Positions 16,247-25,477 are shown, counted from the stretch's first letter. The stretch: DNA of 64,000 nucleotides from Nocardioides flavescens (GCF_009823805.1 NZ_WUEK01000006.1:216325-280324); one strand, 5' to 3'. Program-made: numbers and translations. The notes: generated by a model from the letters alone, not told the origin.

Positions 16247-16335
16247 GGGGTGGCGGGCCCGGGTGCCTCCCGGGCCTCCGAGCCCTGGGAACGCCTGCGA
16301 CCGCCTCGGCGTTGTGCAGGGCGAGACGTCCTCTT

Positions 16336-16365
16336 TTGGCTGCTCACGCGGGCGGTGCGTAGACT
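16336..16365 (+). promoter_or_regulatory. Promoter of tRNA-Trp (and perhaps secE-nusG)
   Basis: TTGGCT, 18 bp, TAGACT. A diverged family A hairpin (16373-16417) lies between it and the tRNA. Confidence 0.55.
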
Positions 16366-16372
16366 GTCCGCT

Positions 16373-16417
16373 TGGTGGTTTCCCACAGGCTTCGGCCTGC
16401 CCGGGGCTCGACCACCG
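16373..16417. repeat. Diverged family A repeat in the tRNA-Trp leader
   Basis: Starts GGTGGTTTC and ends CTCGACCACCGG like the intergenic units; inner stem AGGC-TTCG-GCCT with a TTCG loop. Middle sequence is otherwise different. Confidence 0.55.
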
Positions 16418-16418
16418 G

Positions 16419-16491
16419 AGGGCACTAGCTCAACTGGCAGAGCATCGGTCTCCAAAACCGAAGGTTGGGGGTTCAAGTCCCTCGTGCCCTG
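16419..16491 (+). tRNA. tRNA-Trp (CCA)
   Basis: Acceptor AGGGCAC pairs with GTGCCCT; anticodon CCA at 16452-16454 in loop CTCCAAA; T arm GGGGG-TTCAAGT-CCCTC (one G-T pair); discriminator G. 73 nt. It precedes secE, as in other actinobacteria. Confidence 0.95.
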
Positions 16492-16569
16492 CAGGACGCA
16501 CCACCGCACGAGCGCCAGAGAAGCACCAGACGACGAGCAGACCGACGAGCAGGACCGAAGGGATTCGAC

Positions 16570-16815
16570 GTGAGCGAGAGCAAGGCGGTCCGCGGGCCCC
16601 GGGACACCGGCCCGCAGCGCACGAGCCTCCCGACGTTCTACCGCCAGGTCGTCGCCGAGCTCCGCAAGGTCGTCTACCCGACCCGCGAGCAGCTCACGAC
16701 GTACTTCATCGTCGTGATGGTCTTCGTGGTGATCATGATGGCGATCGTCTCCCTCCTCGACCTGGCGTTCGGTCGGCTGGCCTTCGAGGTCTTCGACGGC
16801 CGGTCCGGCTCGTAG
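16570..16815 (+). CDS. secE: Preprotein translocase subunit SecE
   Basis: 81 residues with one C-terminal membrane span. The conserved amphipathic segment FYRQVVAELRKVVYPTREQL precedes the span, as in SecE of the SecYEG channel. GTG 16570 with GAAGGGA upstream is preferred; the open frame to 16465 crosses the tRNA and is not coding. Confidence 0.93.
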   Translation: MSESKAVRGPRDTGPQRTSLPTFYRQVVAELRKVVYPTREQLTTYFIVVMVFVVIMMAIVSLLDLAFGRLAFEVFDGRSGS

Positions 16816-16880
16816 CCGATCCCGGCCCCCGCGGCCGCCGTCCGGGCGGCCTCCCCGATCAGTGACTGATGGAGCAACGC

Positions 16881-17882
16881 GTGTCGCAGCAGTACGACGA
16901 GACCGAAGGTCTCCCCGAGGGTCTCGCCGACGGTGAGCAGCCCGACCCGGAGCTCGAGGACGAGTACGGCGAGGCGAACGACGGCCCCGACGTCGAGGAC
17001 GACGCGCGGCTCGACCTCGAGGTGACCGACGAGGACACCGACGAGGAGATGGGCGTCGAGGACGTCCGCGACCCCGGCTTCTCCTCGCGCGACCTCTCCG
17101 AGGCCGACGGCGACGAGGCCCCGGAGCTCGACGACGCTGACGGCGACGCTGACGGCTCCGACGAGGACGCCGACGAGGACACCGCCGAGCTGGGCGCCGA
17201 GGCGGACGACGCCGACCTCGACGAGGACGACGCTGCCGACGCCGAGCCCGAGGACTCCGACCCGCTCGAGGCCTTCCGCCGCGAGCTGTGGGCCAAGCCG
17301 GGCGACTGGTTCGTCGTGCACACCTACTCCGGCATGGAGAACCGGGTGAAGTCGAACCTCGAGAACCGCATCATCTCCCTCAACATGGAGGACTACATCC
17401 ACGAGATCGTGGTCCCCACCGAGGAGGTCGCGGAGATCAAGAACGGCCAGCGCAAGATGGTCAAGCGCACCGTCCTCCCCGGTTACGTCCTCGTCCGCAT
17501 GGACCTGACCGACGAGTCCTGGGCCGCCGTGCGCCACACGCCGTCGGTGACCGGCTTCGTCGGCCACAGCCACCAGCCGGTGCCGCTGAGCATGAGCGAG
17601 GTCGAGAACATGCTGGCCCCCGCCGTGGTCGCCCGCGCCGAGGCCGAGGCGGCCGCCGCCGGCACCGCCTCGCCCGCTGCCGTCCAGGCCGCGAAGAAGC
17701 CGGTCGAGGTGGCCGACTTCGACGTGCAGGACAGCGTCATGGTCGTCGACGGTCCGTTCGCGACGCTGCACGCGACGATCACCGAGATCAACCCCGAGTC
17801 CCAGCGCGTCAAGGCGCTGGTCGAGATCTTCGGCCGGGAGACCCCGGTCGAGCTCAGCTTCAGCCAGATTCAACGCGTCTGA
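16881..17882 (+). CDS. nusG: Transcription termination/antitermination protein NusG
   Basis: Residues 1-130 are a very acidic Asp/Glu-rich extension typical of actinobacterial NusG but long here. The NGN domain begins at [21 protein letters not shown] and includes [19 protein letters not shown]; a short Ala-rich insertion precedes the KOW domain ([20 protein letters not shown]). It contacts RNA polymerase and the ribosome. GTG 16881 has GGAG at 16871; ATG 16869 is the alternative. 333 residues. Confidence 0.92.
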   Translation: MSQQYDETEGLPEGLADGEQPDPELEDEYGEANDGPDVEDDARLDLEVTDEDTDEEMGVEDVRDPGFSSRDLSEADGDEAPELDDADGDADGSDEDADEDTAELGAEADDADLDEDDAADAEPEDSDPLEAFRRELWAKPGDWFVVHTYSGMENRVKSNLENRIISLNMEDYIHEIVVPTEEVAEIKNGQRKMVKRTVLPGYVLVRMDLTDESWAAVRHTPSVTGFVGHSHQPVPLSMSEVENMLAPAVVARAEAEAAAAGTASPAAVQAAKKPVEVADFDVQDSVMVVDGPFATLHATITEINPESQRVKALVEIFGRETPVELSFSQIQRV

Positions 17883-17905
17883 GGAACGAGCTTGCGAGTT
17901 CCTCA
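17880..17905 (+). terminator. Hairpin at the nusG stop codon
   Basis: TGAGGAAC and GTTCCTCA form an 8-bp stem with 10-nt loop; the left arm contains the nusG TGA. It may partly separate secE-nusG from rplKA. Confidence 0.5.
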
Positions 17906-17914
17906 GGCAAGCGT

Positions 17915-17977
17915 TGGATTGAGGAGCGTCGGCTGACGGCGACGAAGGAGCCGACAGCCGACGTGTCTCGAAATCCA
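17915..17977. repeat. Diverged family A-like inverted repeat between nusG and rplK
   Basis: TGGATT ... AATCCA outer arms and CGTCGGCTG ... CAGCCGACG inner arms, with GAGGA and TGTCTCG blocks in the positions found in family A. Confidence 0.5.
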
Positions 17978-18076
17978 GAGGGCTGAGGGTCGGCACCCGT
18001 CTCGAGTCGACGGGCGCTGAGCAGGAAAGTGGCAGGAGCACCAGCTCCGCTGTGACCACACGAGAGAGAAGAGAGC

Positions 18077-18505
18077 ATGCCTCCCAAGAAGAAGATCGCT
18101 GCGCTGGTCAAGGTGCAGCTGCAGGCCGGGTCCGCGACCCCGGCGCCGCCGGTCGGTACCGCCCTCGGTCCGCACGGCGTCAACATCATGGACTTCTGCA
18201 AGGCCTACAACGCCCAGACCGAGTCCATGCGCGGCAACGTCGTCCCCGTCGAGATCACCATCTACGAGGACCGTTCGTTCACCTTCATCACCAAGACCCC
18301 GCCGGCCGCCGAGCTGATCAAGAAGGCCGCCGGCCTCGGCAAGGGCTCGGGCGTCCCGCACAAGGAGAAGGTCGGCAAGCTGACCAAGGACCAGGTGCGC
18401 GAGATCGCTCAGACCAAGCTCCCCGACCTCAACGCGAACGACATCGACGCCGCGATGAAGATCGTCGAGGGCACCGCTCGTTCCATGGGCGTCACGACCG
18501 ACTGA
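18077..18505 (+). CDS. rplK: 50S ribosomal protein L11
   Basis: 142 residues with [22 protein letters not shown] at the N-terminus and [13 protein letters not shown] in the linker; binds 23S rRNA in the GTPase centre. ATG 18077 with AGAGAAGAGAG upstream. It forms an operon with rplA. Confidence 0.97.
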   Translation: MPPKKKIAALVKVQLQAGSATPAPPVGTALGPHGVNIMDFCKAYNAQTESMRGNVVPVEITIYEDRSFTFITKTPPAAELIKKAAGLGKGSGVPHKEKVGKLTKDQVREIAQTKLPDLNANDIDAAMKIVEGTARSMGVTTD

Positions 18506-18593
18506 CGCCCCAGTGGCAGGGCCGCGCTGGCCCACCTGACCACGACCTTCCCGGCACCGTACGCACGGCGCCACCACACAGAGGATTGAGACC

Positions 18594-19313
18594 ATGCAGC
18601 GCAGCAAGACCTACCGCGCGGCGGCCGAGACGTTCGACAAGGACGAGCTCTACGCCCCGCTCGCGGCGATCAAGATCGCCAAGACCAGCTCCAAGAAGAA
18701 GTTCGACGAGACCGTCGACGTCGTGATGCGCCTCGGGGTCGACCCCCGCAAGGCCGACCAGATGGTGCGCGGCACCGTCAACCTGCCCCACGGCACCGGC
18801 AAGACCGCCCGCGTCCTCGTCTTCGCGAACGGCGACAAGGCGCAGGCCGCGCTCGACGCCGGGGCCGACGAGGTCGGTGGCGACGAGCTCATCGACAAGG
18901 TGGCCGGCGGCTACCTCGACTTCGACGCCGTGGTCGCGACCCCGGACCTGATGGGCAAGGTCGGCCGCCTCGGCCGCGTGCTCGGTCCCCGCGGCCTCAT
19001 GCCGAACCCGAAGACCGGCACCGTGACGCCCGACCCGGCCAAGGCCGTGACGGACATCAAGGGCGGCAAGATCGAGTTCCGCGTCGACCGCCACGCCAAC
19101 CTGCACTTCATCATCGGCAAGGCCTCCTTCGACGAGGTCCGCCTCGCGGAGAACTACGCCGCGGCGCTCGAGGAGGTGCTCCGGCTCAAGCCGGCCAGCT
19201 CCAAGGGTCGCTACATCAAGAAGGTGACGGTCTCGACGACCATGGGCCCCGGTGTCCAGGTCGACCCCAACCGCACCAAGAACCTCGCCACCGAGGACGC
19301 TGCGGAGGCCTGA
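18594..19313 (+). CDS. rplA: 50S ribosomal protein L1
   Basis: 239 residues. [18 protein letters not shown] is the L1 signature, and [11 protein letters not shown] the second domain. In bacteria L1 binds its own mRNA as an autoregulator. ATG 18594 has GAGGA upstream; the gene ends at a strong terminator. Confidence 0.97.
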   Translation: MQRSKTYRAAAETFDKDELYAPLAAIKIAKTSSKKKFDETVDVVMRLGVDPRKADQMVRGTVNLPHGTGKTARVLVFANGDKAQAALDAGADEVGGDELIDKVAGGYLDFDAVVATPDLMGKVGRLGRVLGPRGLMPNPKTGTVTPDPAKAVTDIKGGKIEFRVDRHANLHFIIGKASFDEVRLAENYAAALEEVLRLKPASSKGRYIKKVTVSTTMGPGVQVDPNRTKNLATEDAAEA

Positions 19314-19348
19314 GCCCCGCTGCCTGTCTCGAGGCACCAGCAGTTCCC

Positions 19349-19384
19349 AGCACCGCCCGTCGGCTCCGGCCGACGGGCGGTGCT
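19349..19384 (+). terminator. Terminator of rplKA
   Basis: Perfect 15-bp stem AGCACCGCCCGTCGG against CCGACGGGCGGTGCT with a 6-nt loop; no T tract. Confidence 0.85.
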
Positions 19385-19425
19385 GCGCTGTTCGGGGGCT
19401 GCCCGTGCCCTTCCCGGGCGCCGCG

Positions 19426-19431
19426 TAGCGT
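19426..19431 (+). promoter_or_regulatory. Leaderless -10 element for the DUF1684 gene
   Basis: TAGCGT, 6 nt, GTG 19438. Confidence 0.5.
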
Positions 19432-19437
19432 GAGGCG

Positions 19438-20067
19438 GTGACCCCCACGGCCGCGCGCACCGCCCTCGACGTCGTCGACTGGCGCCGGCGCGTCTTCGCC
19501 CTGTACGACGCCGTGCGCGCCGCGCCCGACCCCGAGACGGGGCACGCGCTGTGGCAGCGGGGGCGCGACGACCTGCTGGCCCACCACCCCGCGACCCCGG
19601 TCCTCGCCGACGACCGGGCCGCCTTCGGTGGCGTGCCCGTCGCGCCCTACGACCTGTCCTGGCGCTTCGAGGTGGAGCTGCAGCCCGCCGAGCCCGGCGG
19701 GTTCGAGTTCGCGACCGGCACCGACGGGGTGGTGCCCTTCGAGCGGATCGCCCTCGTCGAGCTGCCGGGGGTCGGGTCGCTCGACGTCTGGCGCCTGACG
19801 ACGTACGGCGGCGGGCTGTTCATCCCGGTGCGCGATGCCCTGGCCGGCAGACCGGGCGGGACGTACGGCGGTGGTCGCTACCTGGTCGACACGATCAAGG
19901 GAGCCGACCTCGGGACGGATGGCGAGGCGGGCACGATCGTGCTCGACCTCAACTTCGCCTACAACCCGTCGTGCGCCTACGACCCGGCCTGGGCCTGCCC
20001 CCTCGCGCAGCCCGGGAACGTCCTCGAGGTCGAGGTCCCGGTGGGGGAGCGGTCCGCGGGCGCCTGA
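19438..20067 (+). CDS. DUF1684 family protein
   Basis: Family recognised by TYGGGRYLVDTIKGAD and the C-terminal LDLNFAYNPSCAYDPAWACPLAQPGN block, which carries two conserved cysteines. Biochemical function is unknown. 209 residues, no signal peptide, cytoplasmic. A hairpin directly follows, so it is a one-gene unit. Confidence 0.8.
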   Translation: MTPTAARTALDVVDWRRRVFALYDAVRAAPDPETGHALWQRGRDDLLAHHPATPVLADDRAAFGGVPVAPYDLSWRFEVELQPAEPGGFEFATGTDGVVPFERIALVELPGVGSLDVWRLTTYGGGLFIPVRDALAGRPGGTYGGGRYLVDTIKGADLGTDGEAGTIVLDLNFAYNPSCAYDPAWACPLAQPGNVLEVEVPVGERSAGA

Positions 20068-20071
20068 CGCA

Positions 20072-20091
20072 GGCCCGCAGGAACGCGGGCC
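20072..20091 (+). terminator. Terminator after the DUF1684 gene
   Basis: GGCCCGC and GCGGGCC, 7-bp stem, 6-nt loop; the next promoter -10 begins 10 bp downstream. Confidence 0.6.
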
Positions 20092-20100
20092 GCGGCTGCG

Positions 20101-20106
20101 TATCGT
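20101..20106 (+). promoter_or_regulatory. Leaderless -10 element for the dehydrogenase
   Basis: TATCGT, 6 nt, GTG 20113. Confidence 0.5.
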
Positions 20107-20112
20107 GAGCCC

Positions 20113-21063
20113 GTGCGGTGCGTGGTCCTCGACGACTTCCAAGGTGTAGCGCTGGAGTACGCCGACTGGTCGGTCCTCGACGGCGTGGAGGTGTCGACCG
20201 AGCGCGAGCACCACGACGACCCCGACCGGCTGGTGGACGTGCTGACCGGCGCCGAGGTCGTGGTGGTGATGCGTGAGCGCACCCCGCTGCCCGCCGGCGT
20301 GCTGTCCCGGCTGCCCGACCTGCGTCTGCTGGTCACGACGGGGCGTCGCAACGCCTCGATCGACGTCGAGGCCGCGCGGGCGCAGGGCATCACCGTGTGC
20401 GGCACGTCGTCGCTGTCGAGCCCGCCGGCGGAGCTCACCTGGGCGCTGGTGCTCGGTCTGGCGCGACACGTCGCGCAGGAGTCCCGGGCGATGGCCGACG
20501 GGGGACCCTGGCAGTCGACGGTGGGCCGCGACCTGGCCGGAGCCAGGCTCGGGGTCGTCGGGCTGGGCCGGATCGGCACCGCCGTGGCCCGGGTCGGGCT
20601 GGCCTTCGGGATGGACGTCGCCGCCTGGAGCCCGCACCTCGACGACGAGCGGGCCGCGGCGGCCGGCGTACGACGGGCGGGGTCGCTGACCGACCTGCTC
20701 GCCGCCAGCGACGTCACGACGCTCCACCTGCAGCTCTCGGACTCCACCCGCGGCCTCCTCGGTCGCGACGAGCTCGCCGCCGCGAAGCCCGGGTCACTGC
20801 TGGTCAACACCGCCCGCGCCGGTCTCGTCGAAACCGACGCGATGGTCGACGCCCTGCGCGAGGGCCGACTCGGCGGAGCCGGTCTCGACGTCTACGACAT
20901 CGAGCCGCTGCCGCCCGACCACCCGCTGCGCACGATGCCGTCGGTCCTCGCGCTGCCGCACCTCGGCTACGTCACCGAGGCCAACTACCGGCTCTTCTTC
21001 ACCGAGGCCGTCGAGGACGTCGCCGCCTGGCTCGCCGGCAGCCCGGTCCGCGAGCTGAGTTGA
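20113..21063 (+). CDS. D-2-hydroxyacid dehydrogenase (NAD-dependent)
   Basis: 316 residues of the D-isomer-specific 2-hydroxyacid dehydrogenase family. The Rossmann motif GVVGLGRIGTAVA, the catalytic Arg in NTARAGLVE, Glu in LDVYDIEPLP and His in LALPHLGY are all present. The substrate (phosphoglycerate, glyoxylate/hydroxypyruvate or another 2-oxoacid) is unclear; it lacks the ACT domain of SerA. Confidence 0.88.
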   Translation: MRCVVLDDFQGVALEYADWSVLDGVEVSTEREHHDDPDRLVDVLTGAEVVVVMRERTPLPAGVLSRLPDLRLLVTTGRRNASIDVEAARAQGITVCGTSSLSSPPAELTWALVLGLARHVAQESRAMADGGPWQSTVGRDLAGARLGVVGLGRIGTAVARVGLAFGMDVAAWSPHLDDERAAAAGVRRAGSLTDLLAASDVTTLHLQLSDSTRGLLGRDELAAAKPGSLLVNTARAGLVETDAMVDALREGRLGGAGLDVYDIEPLPPDHPLRTMPSVLALPHLGYVTEANYRLFFTEAVEDVAAWLAGSPVRELS

Positions 21064-21073
21064 GCCGCGCCTC

Positions 21074-21200
21074 GGTGGTGGTCTCGAGACGGCCGTAGCC
21101 GGCCTCCTCAACCACCGGTGCCGGTGGTGGTCTCGAGACGGCTTTAGCCGGCCCGGTGCCGGTGGTTGAGGAAGGACGAAGTCCTGTCTCGAGACCACCA
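21074..21200. repeat. Family A repeats, three units, one partly deleted
   Basis: First unit (21074-21116) has stem GGCCG-TAGC-CGGCC. The second (21123 onward) is cut short after GGCTTTAGCCGG and runs into a third, inverted unit ending at 21200 with stem AGGAC-GAA-GTCCT. Here the arms read GGTCTCGAGACC, a palindrome, instead of GGTTTCGAGAC. Confidence 0.85.
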
Positions 21201-21218
21201 GCGGTGTTGCGGTCCGAT

Positions 21219-21248
21219 TTGGCCCGACGCTCGCCACGTCCGTACAGT
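21219..21248 (+). promoter_or_regulatory. Promoter of rplJL
   Basis: TTGGCC, 18 bp, TACAGT, giving a leader of about 190 nt before rplJ. Confidence 0.55.
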
Positions 21249-21261
21249 TCTCCGAGTAACC

Positions 21262-21350
21262 AGAGACCGCCGGTCGTCCGGCTGCGCAAGCAGCCTGACC
21301 GAAGGTTCCGCACTCGATGCGGACGGCCTGCGCAGGGGACAGAGCACGAT
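21262..21350 (+). ncRNA. L10 leader (ribosomal protein autoregulatory mRNA element)
   Basis: The leader holds CTGCGCAAGCAGCCTGACC, GAAGGTTCCGC and GGCCTGCGCAGGGGACAG, the blocks of the actinobacterial L10 leader in the right order and position before rplJ. CTGCGCA/TGCGCAG can form the closing stem. The L10-(L7/L12) complex is known to bind such leaders to repress rplJL. Boundaries are approximate. Confidence 0.65.
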
Positions 21351-21367
21351 CTGCACCACCATGATCA

Positions 21368-21394
21368 CGCCCTGAGCCTGCGCTGCTCAGGGCG
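21368..21394 (+). terminator. Attenuator-like hairpin upstream of rplJ
   Basis: CGCCCTGAG and CTCAGGGCG, 9-bp perfect stem, 9-nt loop, just after the L10 leader and 51 nt before the rplJ start. Confidence 0.55.
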
Positions 21395-21445
21395 TCCGTC
21401 ATCTCTCACCGCGGGACCGGTCTCACTCACGAGAGAAGGAGACCG

Positions 21446-22096
21446 ATGGCGCGGGCAGACCGACAAGCCGCTGTCACCGACATCGCTGGCGCGTTCAACG
21501 ATGCCGCGGGCGCGGTGCTGACCGACTATCGCGGGCTCACCGTCAAGGAGCTGCAGGAACTGCGCCGCTCCCTCGGCGAGAACGCCGACTACGCCGTGGT
21601 CAAGAACACGCTGGCCAAGCTGGCCGCCTCCGAGGCGGGCATGCAGGGCTTCGACGAGCTCCTGGTCGGACCGACCGCGATCGCCTTCCTGAAGGGCGAC
21701 GTGGTCGAGGCCGCGAAGGGGCTGCGTGACTTCGCCAAGGCCCACCCCGCCCTGATCATCAAGGGCGGTTACCTCGACGGCAAGGCCATGGACGCGGCGG
21801 AGGTGGCGAAGCTCGCCGACCTCGAGTCGCGCGAGGTGCTGCTGGGCAAGCTCGCTGGCGCGATGCTCGCCTCGCTCAGCCAGGCCGTCTACCTGCTCAA
21901 CGCGCCTCTCGCCCAGGCCGCCCGCGTCGCGGGTGCGCTGCAGGCCAAGGCCGAGCAGGACCCCTCGATCCTCGCAGGTGGAGCCGGTACGCCGGCTGAG
22001 CCCGCCGCTGAGGAGGCCGCGCCGGCTGCTGAGGAGGAGGCCCCCGCTGAGGAGGCCACCACCGACGAGGCCGCCGACGAGGCCGCAGAAGCCTGA
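21446..22096 (+). CDS. rplJ: 50S ribosomal protein L10
   Basis: Residues 1-170 are a normal L10: [50 protein letters not shown]. The C-terminal ~45 residues are an Ala/Glu/Pro-rich acidic tail not found in short L10 proteins such as the E. coli one. L10 anchors L7/L12 dimers to the stalk base. Start ATG with GAGAAGGAG upstream. 216 residues. Confidence 0.96.
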   Translation: MARADRQAAVTDIAGAFNDAAGAVLTDYRGLTVKELQELRRSLGENADYAVVKNTLAKLAASEAGMQGFDELLVGPTAIAFLKGDVVEAAKGLRDFAKAHPALIIKGGYLDGKAMDAAEVAKLADLESREVLLGKLAGAMLASLSQAVYLLNAPLAQAARVAGALQAKAEQDPSILAGGAGTPAEPAAEEAAPAAEEEAPAEEATTDEAADEAAEA

Positions 22097-22174
22097 TCCA
22101 GGGCTGACCACCACCTGTAACGAAACCCGGCCCGCGGCAGCGCCGCGAGCCACCGACTGGAAGGAACCGCCACC

Positions 22175-22567
22175 ATGGCGAAGCTCAGCACCGACGAGCT
22201 GCTCGACGCGTTCAAGGAGATGACGCTGATCGAGCTGTCCGAGTTCGTGAAGCAGTTCGAGGAGACCTTCGGCGTCACCGCCGCCGCCCCCGTCGCCGTG
22301 GCCGCCGCCCCGGCCGCCGGTGGCGCCGCTGGTGGTGCCGAGGAGGCCGCCGAGCAGGACAGCTTCGACGTCGTCCTCGAGGCCGCTGGCGACAAGAAGA
22401 TCAACGTCATCAAGGAGGTGCGCGCGCTGACCTCCCTCGGTCTGAAGGAGGCCAAGGACCTCGTCGAGGCCGCGCCGAAGCCGATCCTCGAGGGCGTCGA
22501 CAAGGCTGCGGCCGACAAGGCCAAGGAGGCGCTCGAGGGCGCCGGAGCCACCGTCACCGTCAAGTGA
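22175..22567 (+). CDS. rplL: 50S ribosomal protein L7/L12
   Basis: 130 residues: N-terminal dimerisation domain ([27 protein letters not shown] region), Ala/Gly hinge, and the C-terminal factor-binding domain with [21 protein letters not shown]. Recruits translational GTPases. ATG with GGAAGG upstream. Confidence 0.97.
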   Translation: MAKLSTDELLDAFKEMTLIELSEFVKQFEETFGVTAAAPVAVAAAPAAGGAAGGAEEAAEQDSFDVVLEAAGDKKINVIKEVRALTSLGLKEAKDLVEAAPKPILEGVDKAAADKAKEALEGAGATVTVK

Positions 22568-22610
22568 TGCGTGCTGTGCCGGGCTCGCCCGCGCACAGCT
22601 GATCCACAGC

Positions 22611-22646
22611 CGAGGCGGCCATCCCCTGCGGGGGGTGGTCGCCTCG
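22611..22646 (+). terminator. Terminator of rplJL
   Basis: CGAGGCGGCC against GGTCGCCTCG (one G-U), with further pairing of CCCC and GGGG inside. The stretch 22568-22900 holds this terminator, the mce promoter and no gene. Confidence 0.75.
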
Positions 22647-22758
22647 CTGCGTTCCCGGACACCGTGTCTCAGGGGCCCCCGGGTGGCGTTTGGGTGCACG
22701 AGCGTGCTGCAGGTCACATCTGGGTACGTCTCGATCCGGCACCGTTCTCGGGACAGTG

Positions 22759-22787
22759 GTGACGGGCGTCTCAAAGATGCGTAACCT
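22759..22787 (+). promoter_or_regulatory. Candidate promoter of the mce operon
   Basis: GTGACG, 17 bp, TAACCT; it leaves a leader of about 105 nt before ATG 22901. No clear operator is seen. Confidence 0.45.
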
Positions 22788-22900
22788 CGCTGCGACGACG
22801 CCGTTGTTACTGATCAGTGTGGTTCGGGCTGCTCACGGTCCGGACCGGGCCTCAGGGAGCGACCGGGTGGAGTCGACTCGGTCGAAGGGGAGAGCGCGAC

Positions 22901-23857
22901 ATGGGTGTGGAGATCAAGATCGAGGGACTGACGAAGTCCTTCGGCAAGCAGCTCATCTGGGGTGACGTGACGCTCACCGTCCCCGCGGGCGAGATCTGCG
23001 TGATGCTCGGTCCGTCCGGCACCGGCAAGTCGGTGCTGCTCAAGACGCTGATCGGGCTGCTCAAGCCCGACCGCGGCTCGGTGATCATCGAGGGCACCGA
23101 CATCGCGAGCTGCCCCGAGCGCGAGCTCTACGAGATCCGCAAGCTGTTCGGTGTGCTGTTCCAGGACGGCGCGATGTTCGGCTCGATGAACCTGTACGAC
23201 AACGTCGCCTTCCCGCTGCGCGAGCACACGAAGAAGACCGAGTCCCAGATCCGCGACGTGGTCATGGAGAAGATGGACCTCGTCGGTCTGCTCGGCGCCG
23301 AGGACAAGCTGCCGGGCGAGATCTCGGGGGGCATGCGCAAGCGCGCCGGCCTGGCCCGCGCGCTGGTCCTCGACCCCGAGATCGTGCTCTTCGACGAGCC
23401 CGACTCGGGCCTCGACCCGGTGCGCACGGCGTTCCTCAACCAGCTGATCGTCGACCTCAACGCCCAGATCGACGCGACGTTCCTGATCGTCACCCACGAC
23501 ATCAACACCGCGCGCACGGTGCCCGACAACATCGGGCTGCTCTACCACCGGCACCTGGCGATGTTCGGGCCCCGCGAGATGCTGCTGAGCTCGGAGGAGC
23601 CGGTGGTGCGCCAGTTCCTCAACGCCCAGCGCGTCGGCCCCATCGGCATGTCGGAGGAGAAGGACGCCGACGAGCTGGCCGCCGAGAAGGACCAGGACCT
23701 CCCGCCGCTGCCGCCGATCCCGATGCAGCTCGAGCCGTCCAACGGCATCCCGCGGCGCTCGCAGCGCGAGCCCGGGGCCTGGTGCCGGGAGAACGGCGTG
23801 ACGCCGCCCCCCGGCTCCTTCGAGGAGGGCATGACCATGGCGACCGGCGGGTCCTGA
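22901..23857 (+). CDS. mceG: MlaF/MceG-type ABC transporter ATPase
   Basis: Energises the Mce lipid importer. Walker A GPSGTGKS at 37-44, Q-loop FQDG at 87-90, signature ISGGM at 141-145, Walker B IVLFDEPD at 161-168 and switch His 199. After the ATPase core is a ~70-residue tail, partly Pro-rich (PPLPPIPM), as in actinobacterial Mkl/MceG. ATG 22901 is preceded by GGGGAG. It is the first gene of a ten-gene operon; in mycobacteria the equivalent gene is away from the mce operons. Confidence 0.9.
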   Translation: MGVEIKIEGLTKSFGKQLIWGDVTLTVPAGEICVMLGPSGTGKSVLLKTLIGLLKPDRGSVIIEGTDIASCPERELYEIRKLFGVLFQDGAMFGSMNLYDNVAFPLREHTKKTESQIRDVVMEKMDLVGLLGAEDKLPGEISGGMRKRAGLARALVLDPEIVLFDEPDSGLDPVRTAFLNQLIVDLNAQIDATFLIVTHDINTARTVPDNIGLLYHRHLAMFGPREMLLSSEEPVVRQFLNAQRVGPIGMSEEKDADELAAEKDQDLPPLPPIPMQLEPSNGIPRRSQREPGAWCRENGVTPPPGSFEEGMTMATGGS

Positions 23858-23862
23858 CGCCG

Positions 23863-24648
23863 ATGTCGAACCTGACCGCCTCGCGGGTCCTGAAGCCGAT
23901 CGGGACCGCGGGGAGCCTCTTCGCCTTCGCCCTCGACGTGCTGCGCGGGCTGTTCCGGCGCCCCTTCCAGCTGCGCGAGTTCATCCAGCAGGCGTGGTTC
24001 CTCGCCTCCGTGACGATCGTGCCCACGGCGCTCGTGGCGATCCCCTTCGGTGCCGTCATCGCGCTGCAGGTGGGTGGCCTCATCAAGCAGTTCGGCGCAC
24101 AGTCGTTCACGGGCTCGGCGTCGGTCCTCGCGGTGATCCAGCAGGCCGCGCCCATCGGCACGGCGCTGCTCATCGCGGGTGCCGGCGGCTCGGCGATCGC
24201 GGCCGACCTGGGTGCTCGCAAGATCCGCGAGGAGCTCGACGCGATGATGGTGCTGGGCATCGACCCCATCCAGCGCCTCGTCGTCCCGCGGGTGCTCGCC
24301 TGCATGATGGTCGCCGTCTTCCTCAACGGGATGGTGAGCGTCGTCGGCGTCTCGGGCGGCTACGTCTTCAACGTCGTCCTGCAGGACGGCACCCCCGGCG
24401 CCTACCTCGCCAGCTTCACGGCGCTCGCCCAGCTGCCCGACCTGTGGATCGGTCTCATCAAGGCGCTCATCTTCGGTCTGATCGCGGCGATCGTGGCGAG
24501 CTACAAGGGCATGAACGCCGGCGGTGGTCCCAAGGGCGTGGGCGACGCCGTCAACGAGTCGGTCGTCATCACGTTCCTGCTGCTCTTCGTCGTCAACTTC
24601 ATCCTGAGCACGGTCTACCTCCAGATCGTTCCACCGAAGGTGGCATGA
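23863..24648 (+). CDS. yrbEA: MlaE/YrbE-family permease, first copy
   Basis: 261 residues with five to six membrane spans and the MlaE core: VAIPFGAVIALQVGGLIKQFG, and AGAGGSAIAADLGARKIREELDAMMVLGIDP, the cytoplasmic coupling segment that meets the ATPase. Five bp behind mceG. Confidence 0.9.
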   Translation: MSNLTASRVLKPIGTAGSLFAFALDVLRGLFRRPFQLREFIQQAWFLASVTIVPTALVAIPFGAVIALQVGGLIKQFGAQSFTGSASVLAVIQQAAPIGTALLIAGAGGSAIAADLGARKIREELDAMMVLGIDPIQRLVVPRVLACMMVAVFLNGMVSVVGVSGGYVFNVVLQDGTPGAYLASFTALAQLPDLWIGLIKALIFGLIAAIVASYKGMNAGGGPKGVGDAVNESVVITFLLLFVVNFILSTVYLQIVPPKVA

Positions 24649-24649
24649 C

Positions 24650-25477
24650 GTGGCCAACCTCAGGAGCCTCTACACCCGGCCCGCCTCCGCGCTCGACGGC
24701 ATCGGCGGCCAGCTCGCCTTCTACATCCGCGTGCTCGTCGCGGTGCCGCGCTCGGTCACGCGCTACCCCAAGGAGATCGCGAGGATCCTGGCCGAGGTCA
24801 CCCTCGGCTCGGGGTCGCTGGCGATCATCGGCGGCACCGTCGGCGTCATCCTCGGCATGACCTTCTTCACCGGGGCGCAGGTCGGGCTGTCGGGCTACGC
24901 CGCCCTCGACCAGATCGGCACCGCGGCGTTCTCCGGCTTCGTGTCGGCGTACTTCAACACCCGCGAGATCGCCCCGCTGGTCGCCGGCATCGCCCTGGCC
25001 GCCACGGTCGGCTGCGGCTTCACCGCCCAGCTCGGCGCCATGCGCATCTCGGAGGAGGTCGACGCCCTCGAGGTGATGGCGATCCCCTCGATGCCGTTCC
25101 TGGTGGCCACCCGCGTCGTCGGCGGCCTGATCGCGATCATCCCGCTCTACGTCGTCGGCCTGCTGTCCTCCTACGTCGCCAGCCGGCTCGTCGTGACGCA
25201 GTTCTACGGCCAGTCGGCCGGCACCTACGACCACTACTTCAACCAGTTCCTGCCACCGGGCGACGTCCTCTGGTCCTTCGGCAAGGTGCTCGTCTTCGCC
25301 GTGGTCGTGATCCTCATCCACTGCTACTACGGCTACAACGCCGGTGGCGGTCCCGCCGGCGTGGGCATCGCGGTGGGTCGCGCGGTGCGCACCAGCATCG
25401 TCGCCGTCAACGTCATCGACCTGCTGCTCTCGATGGCGATCTGGGGTGCCTCGACGACGGTGAGGCTGGCCGGATGA
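24650..25477 (+). CDS. yrbEB: MlaE/YrbE-family permease, second copy
   Basis: 275 residues; paralogue of the preceding gene and its partner in a heterodimeric channel. Key block GCGFTAQLGAMRISEEVDALEVMAIPSM. GTG start one bp after the upstream stop; its own stop overlaps mceA by ATGA. Confidence 0.9.
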   Translation: MANLRSLYTRPASALDGIGGQLAFYIRVLVAVPRSVTRYPKEIARILAEVTLGSGSLAIIGGTVGVILGMTFFTGAQVGLSGYAALDQIGTAAFSGFVSAYFNTREIAPLVAGIALAATVGCGFTAQLGAMRISEEVDALEVMAIPSMPFLVATRVVGGLIAIIPLYVVGLLSSYVASRLVVTQFYGQSAGTYDHYFNQFLPPGDVLWSFGKVLVFAVVVILIHCYYGYNAGGGPAGVGIAVGRAVRTSIVAVNVIDLLLSMAIWGASTTVRLAG

